A DNA stretch of 64,000 nt, from assembly GCA_902778895.1 (NCBI GenBank), contig CACYZF010000003.1, forward strand, positions 98,410 to 162,409. The letters run 5' to 3'. This DNA comes from an uncultured bacterium (lineage in GTDB: Bacteria > Verrucomicrobiota > Lentisphaeria > Victivallales > UBA1829). Positions 1-8,524 of the stretch are shown here, in pieces (the first letter of the stretch is position 1; each line of letters opens with the position of its first letter). Below the pieces are notes generated by a model that was not told where the DNA came from, made no database searches, and worked only from the letters and a program-made list of their open reading frames with translations. The position numbers were made by a program, and so were the translations under genes.

Positions 1-265
1 GCTCGAACGCCGCCGTCCGGTCGAATGTCTCGCGTTCCGCCAGTTCATGGAACGCAGTTTCGAGCGCGTCCAGATCGTCGGCCTCGCCCGAACCGGGCAA
101 TTCCGTTGTCAGGATTCTGAGTTTGTCCGGGTGTTCACCCTCCCACGAGCCGACCAGACACGTCACGTCGTGTCCACGGTCCGCGGCGGCTTCGGCGGCG
201 CGCAGAAAATCCGTCTGGAGGCCGCTGTAGGGGAAATACCGGGCGATGAGGAAGAGTATCTTCAT
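1..265 (-). CDS. waaG: WaaG/RfaG-like LPS core glycosyltransferase, N-terminal part only
   Basis: Reading from the ATG at 265, the 88 visible residues begin MKILFLIARYFPYSGLQTDF and continue with RGHDVTCLVGSWEGEHP. The order FP-GLQ-DF-R-A, then RGH-V, then SWEG closely matches the N-terminal Rossmann half of WaaG (GT4 family), which adds the first glucose to the inner heptose of LPS core at the cytoplasmic face of the inner membrane. The C-terminal donor-binding half lies beyond position 1. The ATG overlaps the stop of epmA by four bases (ATGA), so it is translationally coupled and is the third gene of efp-epmA-waaG. Exact sugar specificity cannot be read from this fragment. Confidence 0.75.
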   Translation of the reverse strand, partial: MKILFLIARYFPYSGLQTDFLRAAEAAADRGHDVTCLVGSWEGEHPDKLRILTTELPGSGEADDLDALETAFHELAERETFDRTAAFE

Positions 266-1197
266 AGTTCCTGCTCGTCGTCAAGCGGGAAGTCGATCTG
301 CGACAGGGAATCCGCCCCGGCGAGAAGCATCACGAGGCGGTCGAATCCGAGCGCGGACCCGGCGGCGGGCGGCATCCCGCGGTCGATCGCGTCCAGAAAC
401 GCCGTCGGTTCGGGATACTCCGTGAGGCCAAGACGCTTGCGCGTGGCGCGGGCGGCGGCGAAACGTTCCCGCTGGACCACGGGATCGATCAGTTCACCGT
501 AGGTGTTCGCCAGCTCGACGCCCGCCACATAGACCTCCCAGCGTTCAACAAGAGTCGGATCGGAGGCTTTCGCACGGGCAAACGCACCGAAACGGACCGG
601 GTAGTCGATGAGAACGCACGGACGGTCTTTCGGCAGATTCGGCTCGACTTTTTCGACCAGGATCTCCTCGAACAGAGATTCCTGTTCCGCGACCTCGTCG
701 GCGGAGACGCCTGCAAACTTGCGGAACGCATCGCGGACGGGGAGCAGAGTCCATTCGCCGCCGATCTCGACCTCATAGCCGCGGGATTTGATCTTCGTGC
801 CGCCTGTGCATGCGATCGCGGCCTCGATGATGATCGCACGGATGGTATCCAGCAGCTCCAGATAGTCGGCATGCGCCATGTAGAATTCGAGCATGTCGAA
901 CTCGGTACGGTGCAGACGGCCGCGTTCGCCCGCCCGGAAGCACGGCCCGATCTGGTAGATGCGGTCCATGCCCGCGCAGAGCAGGCGCTTCATCTCAAGT
1001 TCGGGCGACGTGCGCAAAAAGAACGCGCCCGAGGGAGGAGCGTCGATATACTCCTCCGCCGCGGGCGCTGCAATGCGGACCGGGGTCGTGACCTCGGTGA
1101 ATCCGCGTTTATCAAACCCTGCCCGGACGGCGGCGAGAACGCGGGCGCGGAATTTCAGCGCCGCGACGGTCTGCTGGAGCCGGGTGAAGGGATCCAC
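262..1197 (-). CDS. epmA: EF-P--(R)-beta-lysine ligase EpmA (GenX/PoxA)
   Basis: 311 aa, a class II lysyl-tRNA synthetase-like protein without the N-terminal anticodon-binding domain, the usual length for EpmA. Motif 1 lies around residues 28-50, motif 2 is FRAGERGRLHRTEFDMLE near 86-103, and motif 3 is GSALGFDRLVMLL near the C-terminus. The family activates (R)-beta-lysine and attaches it to Lys34 of elongation factor P. Start is GTG at 1197 with an AAAAGG ribosome-binding site 14 bases after the efp stop. Lying directly downstream of efp fits enzyme plus substrate. The partner lysine 2,3-aminomutase (EpmB) is not in this window. Confidence 0.93.
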   Translation of the reverse strand: MDPFTRLQQTVAALKFRARVLAAVRAGFDKRGFTEVTTPVRIAAPAAEEYIDAPPSGAFFLRTSPELEMKRLLCAGMDRIYQIGPCFRAGERGRLHRTEFDMLEFYMAHADYLELLDTIRAIIIEAAIACTGGTKIKSRGYEVEIGGEWTLLPVRDAFRKFAGVSADEVAEQESLFEEILVEKVEPNLPKDRPCVLIDYPVRFGAFARAKASDPTLVERWEVYVAGVELANTYGELIDPVVQRERFAAARATRKRLGLTEYPEPTAFLDAIDRGMPPAAGSALGFDRLVMLLAGADSLSQIDFPLDDEQEL

Positions 1198-1211
1198 GGT
1201 TCGGCCTTTTG

Positions 1212-1787
1212 TCAGCCCTTGCTGACGCGTTCGGCGTATTCTCCGGTACGGGTGTCGATGCGGATCGTGTCGCCGACGTTGATGAAGAGCGGGACCATGA
1301 CGTCGTAGCCGTTGTCGGTCTTGGCGGGCTTCATCACGTTGGAGCTGGCGGTATCGCCGCGGACGCCGGGTTCGGTCTCGGCGACCACCTTCTCGATGAA
1401 GGTCGGGAGGGTGATGTCGATGAGCTTGCCGTTGAAGAAGAGTCCCTGGCAGAGGGCTTCTTCGATCAGGAAGTAGGTGCGCTTGCCGAGGGCTTCCTCG
1501 TTGATGGAGATCTCTTCGTAGGTCTCGGCGTCGCTGAAGACGTAGTTCTGTCCGTCGTGGTAGGAGTAGTACATGTCGCGTTCTTCAAGGTTCGGGATGC
1601 CGACCTTGTCGACGGGGCGGTAGGTGCGGTCCATCGTGCTGCCGTTGATCATGCTTTTCAGCTTGCAGCGATAGAGCGCGGTGCCCTTTCCGGGCTTGCA
1701 GAATTCAAAATCGGTGATGACGTACGGCTGGCCGTCGATTTCAACTTTGAGACCTTTCTTCAGGTCTGCGGCATCATACATTGCCAT
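1212..1787 (-). CDS. efp: Translation elongation factor P
   Basis: 191 aa, normal length, three beta-barrel domains. The domain I loop reads CKPGKGTAL and places Lys at position 34, the residue modified by EpmA in EF-P of this type. The C-terminal domain ends with VGDTIRIDTRTGEYAERV, the classic EF-P signature. The factor binds between ribosomal P and E sites and rescues stalling at consecutive prolines. Start ATG at 1787 has CGGAGA upstream, and a second in-frame Met lies at residue 3. It is the first gene of the efp-epmA-waaG operon and has its own promoter at 1837-1864. Confidence 0.97.
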   Translation of the reverse strand: MAMYDAADLKKGLKVEIDGQPYVITDFEFCKPGKGTALYRCKLKSMINGSTMDRTYRPVDKVGIPNLEERDMYYSYHDGQNYVFSDAETYEEISINEEALGKRTYFLIEEALCQGLFFNGKLIDITLPTFIEKVVAETEPGVRGDTASSNVMKPAKTDNGYDVMVPLFINVGDTIRIDTRTGEYAERVSKG

Positions 1788-1836
1788 GGTATTTTCTCCG
1801 TTTGCTGATGGGGTTGCGGATTAAAGTCAAAACTAT

Positions 1837-1864
1837 AATATAGCATAAAATCGCGTTTTTACAA
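1837..1864 (-). promoter_or_regulatory. Sigma70-type promoter of efp
   Basis: On the minus strand TTGTAA (1864-1859), a 16-base spacer ending ATGC, then TATATT (1842-1837). Predicted start is about 40 bases before the efp ATG. The TG before the -10 gives an extended -10 element. Confidence 0.65.
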
Positions 1865-1940
1865 GATGTTGCGCCGGGGAAACGGCGTCTTTCCGTGGAA
1901 AAAAACGTGGTTTTATGGCGGGCAGGAATGCAGCGCCCGG

Positions 1941-3617
1941 TCAGAAAAGACCGTCAACCGTGCCGTCATCCGCGATATGGATGCGTTCGGCGGCGGGCGA
2001 CGACGGCAGGCCTGGCATCGTCATGATGTCACCCGCGAGCGCCACGACGAATCCCGCGCCGCCGGAGATCTTCAGGTCGCGGATCAGCAGATCGAACCCC
2101 TCCGGCGCACCGGTGAGCGTCTGGTCGCCGGTAAAACTGTACGGGGTCTTGGCGACGCAGACGGGCATGGTGTCGCCGCCGTATTTCGCAAGGAGTTCGA
2201 GCTGGCGTTCGGCCTCCTCCGTAAAAACGGCGCCGCGTCCGCGGTAGATGTGCCGGACGATTGTGTCAAGCTTCTCGCGCAGGGACATGCCCTCGAGCGG
2301 ATAGGCGAAAGAGAGTTCCGAATTACCGTTCTTTTCGCAAAGGTCCATGACCGCGTCGGCGAGTTCCAGACCGCCTTCGCCGCCCTTCGCCCAGACGTCG
2401 GAAAGCACGGTGCGGGCCCCCAGGGAGGCGCAAGCCTTCATGACCAGGTCGAGTTCCGCCTGCGTGTCGGTCGGGAACTTGTTCACGGCGACAACCGCGG
2501 GGAGACGGAAGACGTTCACGAGGTTGTCGAGGTGACGCAGCAGATTCGGCAGGCCGCGTTCGAGCGCGGCGAGATCTTCGTGTTCGAGTTCGTTTTTCGC
2601 AAGTCCGCCGTGCATCTTCAGCGCGCGAATGGTGACGACGAGGACGGCCGCGGCGGGGTTGAGACCGCCGAGGCGGCATTTGATGTCGATGAATTTCTCC
2701 GCCCCCAGGTCGGCGCCGAATCCGGCTTCCGTGACCGTATAATCGGCAAGCTTGAGCGCAAGGCGGGTGGCAAGCAGGGAATTGCAGCCGTGCGCGATGT
2801 TCGCGAACGGACCGCCGTGGATCAGGACGGGCGTTCCTTCCAGCGTCTGCACGAGGTTCGGCTTGATCGCCTCCTTCAGCAGGACGGCCGCGGCTTCGGC
2901 GGCGTGAAGATCGCCGGCGGTAACAGGTTCGCCATGAACATTGTACGCCACGATCACGTTTGCGATACGGCGTTTGAGGTCGGCGATGTCCGCAGCCAGA
3001 CAGAGCACTGCCATCAGCTCGGAGGCCGCCGTGATCTCGAATCCGGCCTCACGGGTATAACCGCCTTTCCCTTTCGTTTGCAGCTCGATGTGCCGCAGCG
3101 CCCGGTCGTTCATGTCGAGACAGCGTTTCAGGACCACGCGGTCCGGGTCGATCTGAAGCGCATTGCCATGGAAGATATGATTGTCGGTCATGGCGACCAG
3201 CAGATTATTCGCCGCGCCAACCGCATGGAAATCGCCCGTGAAATGCAGATTGATGTCCTCCATCGGGATGACCTGCGCCCAGCCGCCGCCGGCCGCGCCG
3301 CCCTTGCGCCCGAAGACGGGGCCGAGGGACGGTTCACGGATTGCAGCAACGACTTTTTTGCCGCGACGCCGGAGCGCATCGGCCAGGCCGATGGTCGTGG
3401 TCGTCTTGCCTTCGCCCGCCGGGGTCGGCGTAATGGCGGTCACGAGAACGAGGCGTCCGTCCGGCTGTCCGGAGAGACGTTCAAATACGCACGGTTCGAG
3501 CTTGGCTTTGTTGCGCCCATAGGGAGCGTAGTCGGTTTCGGAAAGGCCGAGCGAGGCAGCGATCTGCGAGATCGGACGGCACGGGACACTGGTTGCTATT
3601 TCGAGATCGGATTTCAT
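1941..3617 (-). CDS. fhs: Formate--tetrahydrofolate ligase
   Basis: 558 aa from the ATG at 3617 (AAGGAT eight bases upstream), the normal length for this enzyme. An upstream in-frame ATG at 3653 sits on the promoter -10 and is unlikely. The nucleotide-binding P-loop [14 protein letters not shown] is near residue 60, followed by the conserved region around [18 protein letters not shown]. It makes 10-formyl-THF from formate, ATP and THF, in one-carbon metabolism or the methyl branch of reductive acetyl-CoA chemistry. It stands alone as a monocistronic unit with a strong promoter. No folD or other Wood-Ljungdahl genes are in the window. Confidence 0.97.
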   Translation of the reverse strand: MKSDLEIATSVPCRPISQIAASLGLSETDYAPYGRNKAKLEPCVFERLSGQPDGRLVLVTAITPTPAGEGKTTTTIGLADALRRRGKKVVAAIREPSLGPVFGRKGGAAGGGWAQVIPMEDINLHFTGDFHAVGAANNLLVAMTDNHIFHGNALQIDPDRVVLKRCLDMNDRALRHIELQTKGKGGYTREAGFEITAASELMAVLCLAADIADLKRRIANVIVAYNVHGEPVTAGDLHAAEAAAVLLKEAIKPNLVQTLEGTPVLIHGGPFANIAHGCNSLLATRLALKLADYTVTEAGFGADLGAEKFIDIKCRLGGLNPAAAVLVVTIRALKMHGGLAKNELEHEDLAALERGLPNLLRHLDNLVNVFRLPAVVAVNKFPTDTQAELDLVMKACASLGARTVLSDVWAKGGEGGLELADAVMDLCEKNGNSELSFAYPLEGMSLREKLDTIVRHIYRGRGAVFTEEAERQLELLAKYGGDTMPVCVAKTPYSFTGDQTLTGAPEGFDLLIRDLKISGGAGFVVALAGDIMTMPGLPSSPAAERIHIADDGTVDGLF

Positions 3618-3653
3618 AACGGATATCCTTGTATCAGAAAAGATTAACCTCAT

Positions 3654-3682
3654 AATATACCATCATTCAGGGGAAATTGCAA
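3654..3682 (-). promoter_or_regulatory. Promoter of fhs
   Basis: Minus strand TTGCAA (3682-3677), 17-base spacer ending ATGG, TATATT (3659-3654). It fills the gap between the hemW stop and the fhs start. Confidence 0.7.
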
Positions 3683-3684
3683 AT

Positions 3685-4782
3685 TTACGGCGCAAAAACG
3701 AGCGATTCCGCAACGTCGTTCCAGAACGCCAGGCCGCGTTCCGTGGGCGCGATCGTGTCCGTCGTGAGCGTCACAAGGCCGCGTTCCGCAAGCTCGTTCA
3801 GCTGCTCCGAAAAAGCCTCCCAATTGCCGCCCGCCGCAACCTCGAACTCCCGGCGGGTCCAGCCGCGCACGGTACGGAGTCCCATCATCAGGATCTCGCC
3901 GAGACGCGCCCGCCTCAGGATACGGTCGACTTCCGGCGGCGCGCCGTCCAGCCACGACCTCAAATCGGACACCTGCGTCCAGCGGTCGTTCCCGTCGAAT
4001 GAACACGCGGCAGGCCCGAGTCCGAGGTAAGTCTGACCGTGCCAGACGTTGAAATTGTGGCGCGACTCGAAGCCGGGGCGCGCATAGTTGCTGATTTCGT
4101 AGCGGGGAAGCCCCGCCGTGCCGAGAACAGCGCCCGCCTGTTCCCACATGGCCTCGGAAAGCGCGTCGTCCTCCTGCCGTCCGGCGACCCTGCGGGCGAA
4201 CGGCGTACCGGGTTCCGGCGTAACGGAATATGCTGAAATATGTTCGGGGTTGAGTTCAAGCGCATGTTCAAGGTCACGACGCCAGAGGTCAGGCGTTTCC
4301 CCCGGCAAAGCATACATCAAGTCAAGGCCGAGGCTGCGCAGTCCGGCTTCGCGCAGATTCCGGACGGCCTCCTCCGGCCCCGGTCCCGCATGTTCCCTGC
4401 GGCCAACAGCCGACAGCAAATCAGGCTCAAACGACTGAATCCCGAGCGTGACACGGTTGGCAAACGAGGTCAGGACAGCGGCTTTTTCCTGCGTGACCGT
4501 GAACGGGTTCGCTTCGATGGAGACTTCGGCCGCAACCGGAGCAGCTTCATGGACTGCGGCGAAAAGCCGTTTCAAAACATCATCCGGCAGCAGAGACGGC
4601 GTACCGCCTCCGAAATATACGGTTTCCGCATTTTTGAGCCGTGACGCGTTTTCCTCCAGCTGGAACAGGATGCGGTCGAGCCAAAGGCGGATCATCGCCG
4701 CATCGGGGACTGGCTCGGAGTAGAATGCGCAGTAATCGCACTTCCCGGCACAGAACGGCACGTGGATGTAGAGATTGCGCAT
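3685..4782 (-). CDS. hemW: HemW-family radical SAM protein
   Basis: 365 aa. The radical SAM cluster motif CAGKCDYC (CxxxCxxC) sits at about residues 11-18, followed by YFGGGTPSLL (SAM-binding GGGTP). The length and HemN_C-like tail match HemW, a heme chaperone often misnamed oxygen-independent coproporphyrinogen III oxidase. A true HemN would be about 90 residues longer. The start overlaps the stop of the upstream SurA-like gene in a TGATG arrangement, so the two are co-translated. Confidence 0.88.
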   Translation of the reverse strand: MRNLYIHVPFCAGKCDYCAFYSEPVPDAAMIRLWLDRILFQLEENASRLKNAETVYFGGGTPSLLPDDVLKRLFAAVHEAAPVAAEVSIEANPFTVTQEKAAVLTSFANRVTLGIQSFEPDLLSAVGRREHAGPGPEEAVRNLREAGLRSLGLDLMYALPGETPDLWRRDLEHALELNPEHISAYSVTPEPGTPFARRVAGRQEDDALSEAMWEQAGAVLGTAGLPRYEISNYARPGFESRHNFNVWHGQTYLGLGPAACSFDGNDRWTQVSDLRSWLDGAPPEVDRILRRARLGEILMMGLRTVRGWTRREFEVAAGGNWEAFSEQLNELAERGLVTLTTDTIAPTERGLAFWNDVAESLVFAP

Positions 4783-5879
4783 CAGTCGTGGTCGAAGTAG
4801 TAGTGGACCACCGCGTTCCGCCGAACCTGTTCGAAGTATTCCTTGCGCTTCTCCGCGGCCTTCTCCTTGAACAGAGCGTCGCGCACATCACGGTTGGCTT
4901 TGCTGAACGGGATGAGCTTGGCCGGTTCGGTACCGACAATACGGAGGAAGAAATAAGCTTCGGGCGCTTCGATCGGGCCGACCACATCGCCGACTTTTTT
5001 ATCTTTCAATGCCGCGATGAACTCGGGACGGAGCTTGTCAAGCTCGGCGCCCTCGGTGATCCCGCCCGTGGACGCGGTCGCGCCGTCGGATTTCTCCAGC
5101 ACGAGACGCGTGAAGTTTTTCTGCGAGGGATCCTTGTCCAGTTCCTTGCGGATGGCTTCGACGGCAGCCTTCGGGTCGCCGCCCGCGGAGCCCGCGGTCA
5201 CATTGATCTGGAGCATCTGGAGCGAAATCTTCTCGGGAACGGTCCATTTTTCCGGGTGGGCCATGTAGTCCTCGTAGACTTCCTTCGGCGTAATGTACAC
5301 ATGATGGTCACAGTCGCGCATGAGGAGCACTTCGACCGCGATCCGCTCCTTGGCCTGTTCGCGGAGTTGTTCCGGCGTGATGCCGGCCGACAGAAGGCTT
5401 TTTTCGAGGGCGGCACGGGATTCCGCGCCGTTGATGCGCACGAACTCGTCCAGCAGGTTTTCGATCTCCTGACGCGGGATGTCGAACGGTTCCGTTTTGT
5501 ATTTCTCGTAAACGAGCTTGCGGAACACGATCTGCTCGACCGTTTCAACGTGGAGTTTAAGCGTTTCGGAACGAAGGCGTTCCCCGGAATAGATCCCGGC
5601 GAGCTCCTTTTCCTGGCTTCCCGTTTCAAGGATGACGTCCAGCATCGTGATCGGTTCGCCGTTCACGGACACCAGAACCGAATCAATGCGCGTACCGGCC
5701 GGCGGAACGGGCACGGACACGGTGTCGGAACGGATCGCGTTTTTATCCCGGGAGCGGACGACGGACAGGACATCCTGTCCATCCGTATCCGGTTCAGCCG
5801 CGGTCGACGGCATGAACGAAACGGCACAGAGGGCGCAAATCATGCCCGGCAGGAATGTTCTGATCGTGATAGCTCTCAT
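4782..5879 (-). CDS. Periplasmic SurA/PpiC-type peptidyl-prolyl isomerase chaperone
   Basis: 365 aa from the ATG at 5879, chosen because it opens a clear Sec signal peptide: basic MRAITIR, a hydrophobic core, and a cut near FMPSTAA. The SurA N-terminal domain begins with SVNGEPITMLDV (about residue 70) and is mostly helical to about 200. A parvulin-like domain follows (QMLQINV...TGGITEGAELDKLRPEF...VGDVVGPIEAPEAYFFLRI), then a basic C-terminal helix as in SurA. The predicted role is folding of outer-membrane proteins in the periplasm. It is transcribed from a promoter overlapping the end of the preceding gene and coupled to hemW. Confidence 0.85.
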   Translation of the reverse strand: MRAITIRTFLPGMICALCAVSFMPSTAAEPDTDGQDVLSVVRSRDKNAIRSDTVSVPVPPAGTRIDSVLVSVNGEPITMLDVILETGSQEKELAGIYSGERLRSETLKLHVETVEQIVFRKLVYEKYKTEPFDIPRQEIENLLDEFVRINGAESRAALEKSLLSAGITPEQLREQAKERIAVEVLLMRDCDHHVYITPKEVYEDYMAHPEKWTVPEKISLQMLQINVTAGSAGGDPKAAVEAIRKELDKDPSQKNFTRLVLEKSDGATASTGGITEGAELDKLRPEFIAALKDKKVGDVVGPIEAPEAYFFLRIVGTEPAKLIPFSKANRDVRDALFKEKAAEKRKEYFEQVRRNAVVHYYFDHD

Positions 5880-5931
5880 GTTTCCGGTTTTCGTTCTGGT
5901 CGGTTCGGTTGTGTTAAGAAAGTATTGAAAT

Positions 5932-5959
5932 ACAATAGCATGTTTTTGCAAAAAATCAA
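5932..5959 (-). promoter_or_regulatory. Promoter of the surA-like/hemW operon
   Basis: Minus strand TTGATT (5959-5954), 16-base spacer ending ATGC, TATTGT (5937-5932). The -35 overlaps the stop codon of the upstream gene. The same core, with ACATGC next to TATTGTA, recurs at 51225-51252. Confidence 0.65.
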
Positions 5960-7254
5960 GACTGGCCGGTCATTCGCAGCGTAACGGCGTCGGCGGCTTC
6001 GCGCAGGAGACCGAGTTCGTCCAGCACATCCAGGATCGTGTAGCGGTTCCGGATCAGCTGCGCCGCCAGGACGCCGTGCTTGAACTGGGCGGCGTCGAGA
6101 CCGATTTCGGAGGGTGCGACCGGACAGGAGGCAGCGCGGAACATGGTTTTCAGCGTGTCAAACTGGATCAGACATTCGGCGGTACGTTTCGCGAGCGCGT
6201 CCCAGTGTGCGAAAATAAGCTCGCGTCGCGCAGTCATGGTTTCGCCAGTCAGGAACTTGCCCATCGCGATCTCGCCGGTCTTCGCGCCGTAGCATCCGCG
6301 GGCAAGCAGCGCATCGACCTCGGCACGACGTTCGGATTCCGTACGGGGCGGGCGGGCGTTTGCGCGCGCCCACGCCGCATCGTGACCGTCGAACAGCCAT
6401 TCCATCAGGGCCGTGGAAGCAAGCGTGCCGATGCCGACCTTGAACCCGTGCGACACAGGAACGCCCTTGAACTCAAGGTTCTCCATTTCCCACAGGTGGC
6501 TGATCATGTGTTCGGCGCCGCTGGCGGGACGGGATTCGCGGTACATCTGCATGGAATAGCCCGTGGCGGCAAGCCCGAGGAAGATCGCGCCGATGTCGGC
6601 GGGATCGGAGATCCATTTGCGCAGATCCTTCTGCACCAGCTCCCACACATCGGCGCGGATCGGCTCGATGCCGAGTTCGTCGGCGATCACCCAGTCCGCA
6701 CCGCCCGCGACTTTCGCGGCGAGGTCGGCATAACCGGAGGCGGCCATCGGCGGCGGAGCGGCTTTCAGGACGTCGGTGTCGGCGGCAACCGCAAGTGGAG
6801 CGAGGCAGGGCAGCGTCTTTTTCAGGCCGTTGTCGGTCATGGCCGCGCCGTAGGAGGTATAGCCGTCCACGGAACTCGCGGTCGGGACGCAGAGATAACG
6901 GTGGCGCGTAACCGCCGAAGCGCGCTTCACGAGGTCGTTGATCGTGCCGCCTCCGACCGAGACTGGCACGCAGTCGAACGGCATGGCGTCGGTCAGGCGC
7001 GGGGTCAGGGCGTTGTCCGCGTGGATCATCGGCACGGCGGGGAAGATGAACGGTTCGTGCGGTTCAAGCCCGGCGGATTTCAGGATACCAAACAGTGCGG
7101 CTCCGGCCGCCTTCCATGTGTTCTCATCGGCCACGATCCAGGGGGGGCGCGACTGGAAACAGCGGCGGATCAGCTCCGGCACGTCACGCAACGCACCGGA
7201 ATCCATCACGAAGGCTTCGGTTTCCATTCCGGGGGGAATCGGCAGTAATTTCAT
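5956..7254 (-). CDS. sn-Glycerol-1-phosphate dehydrogenase, AraM/EgsA type
   Basis: 432 aa from the ATG at 7254, which has AGGAG eight bases upstream. Member of the iron-dependent alcohol dehydrogenase-like fold: VGGGTINDLVK nucleotide loop, PTASSVDGYTS, then metal ligands Asp in YADLAAKV, His in SGAEHMISHLWEM and His in PVSHGFKVG. The AEHMISHLWEM block is characteristic of G1P dehydrogenases (AraM, EgsA) rather than glycerol or 3-dehydroquinate enzymes. They reduce dihydroxyacetone phosphate to sn-glycerol-1-phosphate, the archaeal-handed glycerol backbone, also used by some bacteria. It is the last gene of an operon with ribF and the MerR/coiled-coil gene (16-base gap). The matching prenyltransferase is not visible here. 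Confidence 0.82.
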   Translation of the reverse strand: MKLLPIPPGMETEAFVMDSGALRDVPELIRRCFQSRPPWIVADENTWKAAGAALFGILKSAGLEPHEPFIFPAVPMIHADNALTPRLTDAMPFDCVPVSVGGGTINDLVKRASAVTRHRYLCVPTASSVDGYTSYGAAMTDNGLKKTLPCLAPLAVAADTDVLKAAPPPMAASGYADLAAKVAGGADWVIADELGIEPIRADVWELVQKDLRKWISDPADIGAIFLGLAATGYSMQMYRESRPASGAEHMISHLWEMENLEFKGVPVSHGFKVGIGTLASTALMEWLFDGHDAAWARANARPPRTESERRAEVDALLARGCYGAKTGEIAMGKFLTGETMTARRELIFAHWDALAKRTAECLIQFDTLKTMFRAASCPVAPSEIGLDAAQFKHGVLAAQLIRNRYTILDVLDELGLLREAADAVTLRMTGQS

Positions 7255-7270
7255 AGCGGAATCTCCTGAC

Positions 7271-8524
7271 TTACATTCCCTGGTAGGGGTACCCGCCGGA
7301 CTGCGGGAACGTGTTATTCTGAACAGGCGAAGAGGCACGCCGGGCTTTTTCGGCATCCGCCTCGGCCTTCTTTCTGGCTTCCGTCTCGTCCGCGGCGCGT
7401 TTGTTTGCGGCAGCGAGTTCGCTGGAAAGGTTCTGGTTTTTCTCCCGGAGCTCCGCAATCTTACCGGAAACGATATTCAGCTCTTCATTGAGCTTGTCAA
7501 CTTCCTGGCCACGTAGTGTCTGTACGGCAAGTTCTTCGCGGAGTCTGCGGATCTCCTCATCGCGGGCAGGCCCGCTTTCAGCAGCCTGATTCAGGCGTTC
7601 CTGCAGGGAATCGATCTGATGAAGGAGCTCGAGGCGTTCGGCGGCGAACTGTTCCTTTTCTAGCGCGATCCGCGCCTCGAACTGCGCCTGCTGCGCCTCC
7701 ATCGCGGAACCGCTGGCGCGTTTCATTTCCTCGATCGCCGCCTCAAACGCCGCGCGCTGGGCGGGGAGGTCGTCACGGAGTTTCCGGATTTCATCGTTCA
7801 TGCCGGATACGCGCCCCTCCATGCCGGACATGCTGCCCGCGAGGCCGGAGACACTGCCGGAAAGATTGCCGACGTCGGTGCGAAGGGCGTTTTCCCTCGT
7901 TTCCGAGCCCGCGGTGAGCGCGGCGATCGCGGAGGCGGCATCGCGGCTGGCGGCGGTATTGTCGCGCTGGACAAGGAAGTTCACATAGAAAAGCGCCAGG
8001 AACCCGGCCATGACCACGATGATCATGACGGCCACGGCAAGCATCAGGCGGAGACGGCGCGCGGAAACATCGGCCTTCTTGTTGACGGCGCTCATGGCGT
8101 CGCAGAGGTCGGTGAATTTCGAACCGAGCAGGCCGTACAATTCGTCGAAGTTCTCCTGTTTCACCATGGGATAATTCTGCAGATCCGGGTTCGGATTCGC
8201 GGCGTCCGGGGCTCCGCCATTTTCCGCGGAGTTCTGTTCTGTTTCGCCCGCGGCGGCATCCGGCGGCTCCACAGTCGGATGAACAGGGAAGATGCGTTCC
8301 AGTTCGCCGTCGATGTCTCCGATGGAGCGGCCGGCGGTGCGAAGTTCGGCGACCTTGCAGAGAATGGAGAGCGTGCGGTCGGTGTAGAAACGGCGGCGGC
8401 CCTGCGTCTGGAGTTCGATAAAACGCGAATACTTGCCGAGCCAGTCGGTGATGGTCGTCCGGGGCACGCCGACCTGATCGGCGAGGTCGCTGATCGAATA
8501 GAGATTCTGATTTTCGGGATTCAT
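7271..8524 (-). CDS. Membrane-anchored MerR-type DNA-binding protein with long coiled coil
   Basis: 417 aa. Residues 8-75 form a MerR-type winged helix (YSISDLADQVGVPRTTITDW, then GRRRFYTDR). A low-complexity acidic linker (76-120) leads to one transmembrane helix at about 158-185 (LRLMLAVAVMIIVVMAGFL). Residues 205-395 are heptad-rich coiled coil with SGLAGSMSGM-like repeats, and the tail is Gly/Tyr/Gln rich. DNA-binding head, membrane span and coiled coil suggest chromosome-to-membrane tethering or a transmembrane regulator, loosely recalling RacA-like MerR/coiled-coil proteins. Start overlaps the ribF stop (ATGA). Function unproven. Confidence 0.7.
   Translation of the reverse strand: MNPENQNLYSISDLADQVGVPRTTITDWLGKYSRFIELQTQGRRRFYTDRTLSILCKVAELRTAGRSIGDIDGELERIFPVHPTVEPPDAAAGETEQNSAENGGAPDAANPNPDLQNYPMVKQENFDELYGLLGSKFTDLCDAMSAVNKKADVSARRLRLMLAVAVMIIVVMAGFLALFYVNFLVQRDNTAASRDAASAIAALTAGSETRENALRTDVGNLSGSVSGLAGSMSGMEGRVSGMNDEIRKLRDDLPAQRAAFEAAIEEMKRASGSAMEAQQAQFEARIALEKEQFAAERLELLHQIDSLQERLNQAAESGPARDEEIRRLREELAVQTLRGQEVDKLNEELNIVSGKIAELREKNQNLSSELAAANKRAADETEARKKAEADAEKARRASSPVQNNTFPQSGGYPYQGM

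Noticed and set aside
1866..3647. 593-codon plus-strand frame antisense to fhs
   Set aside because: Shadow of a well-supported enzyme gene; Arg/His/Gly-rich with no domain. GC-rich codon bias keeps antisense frames open.
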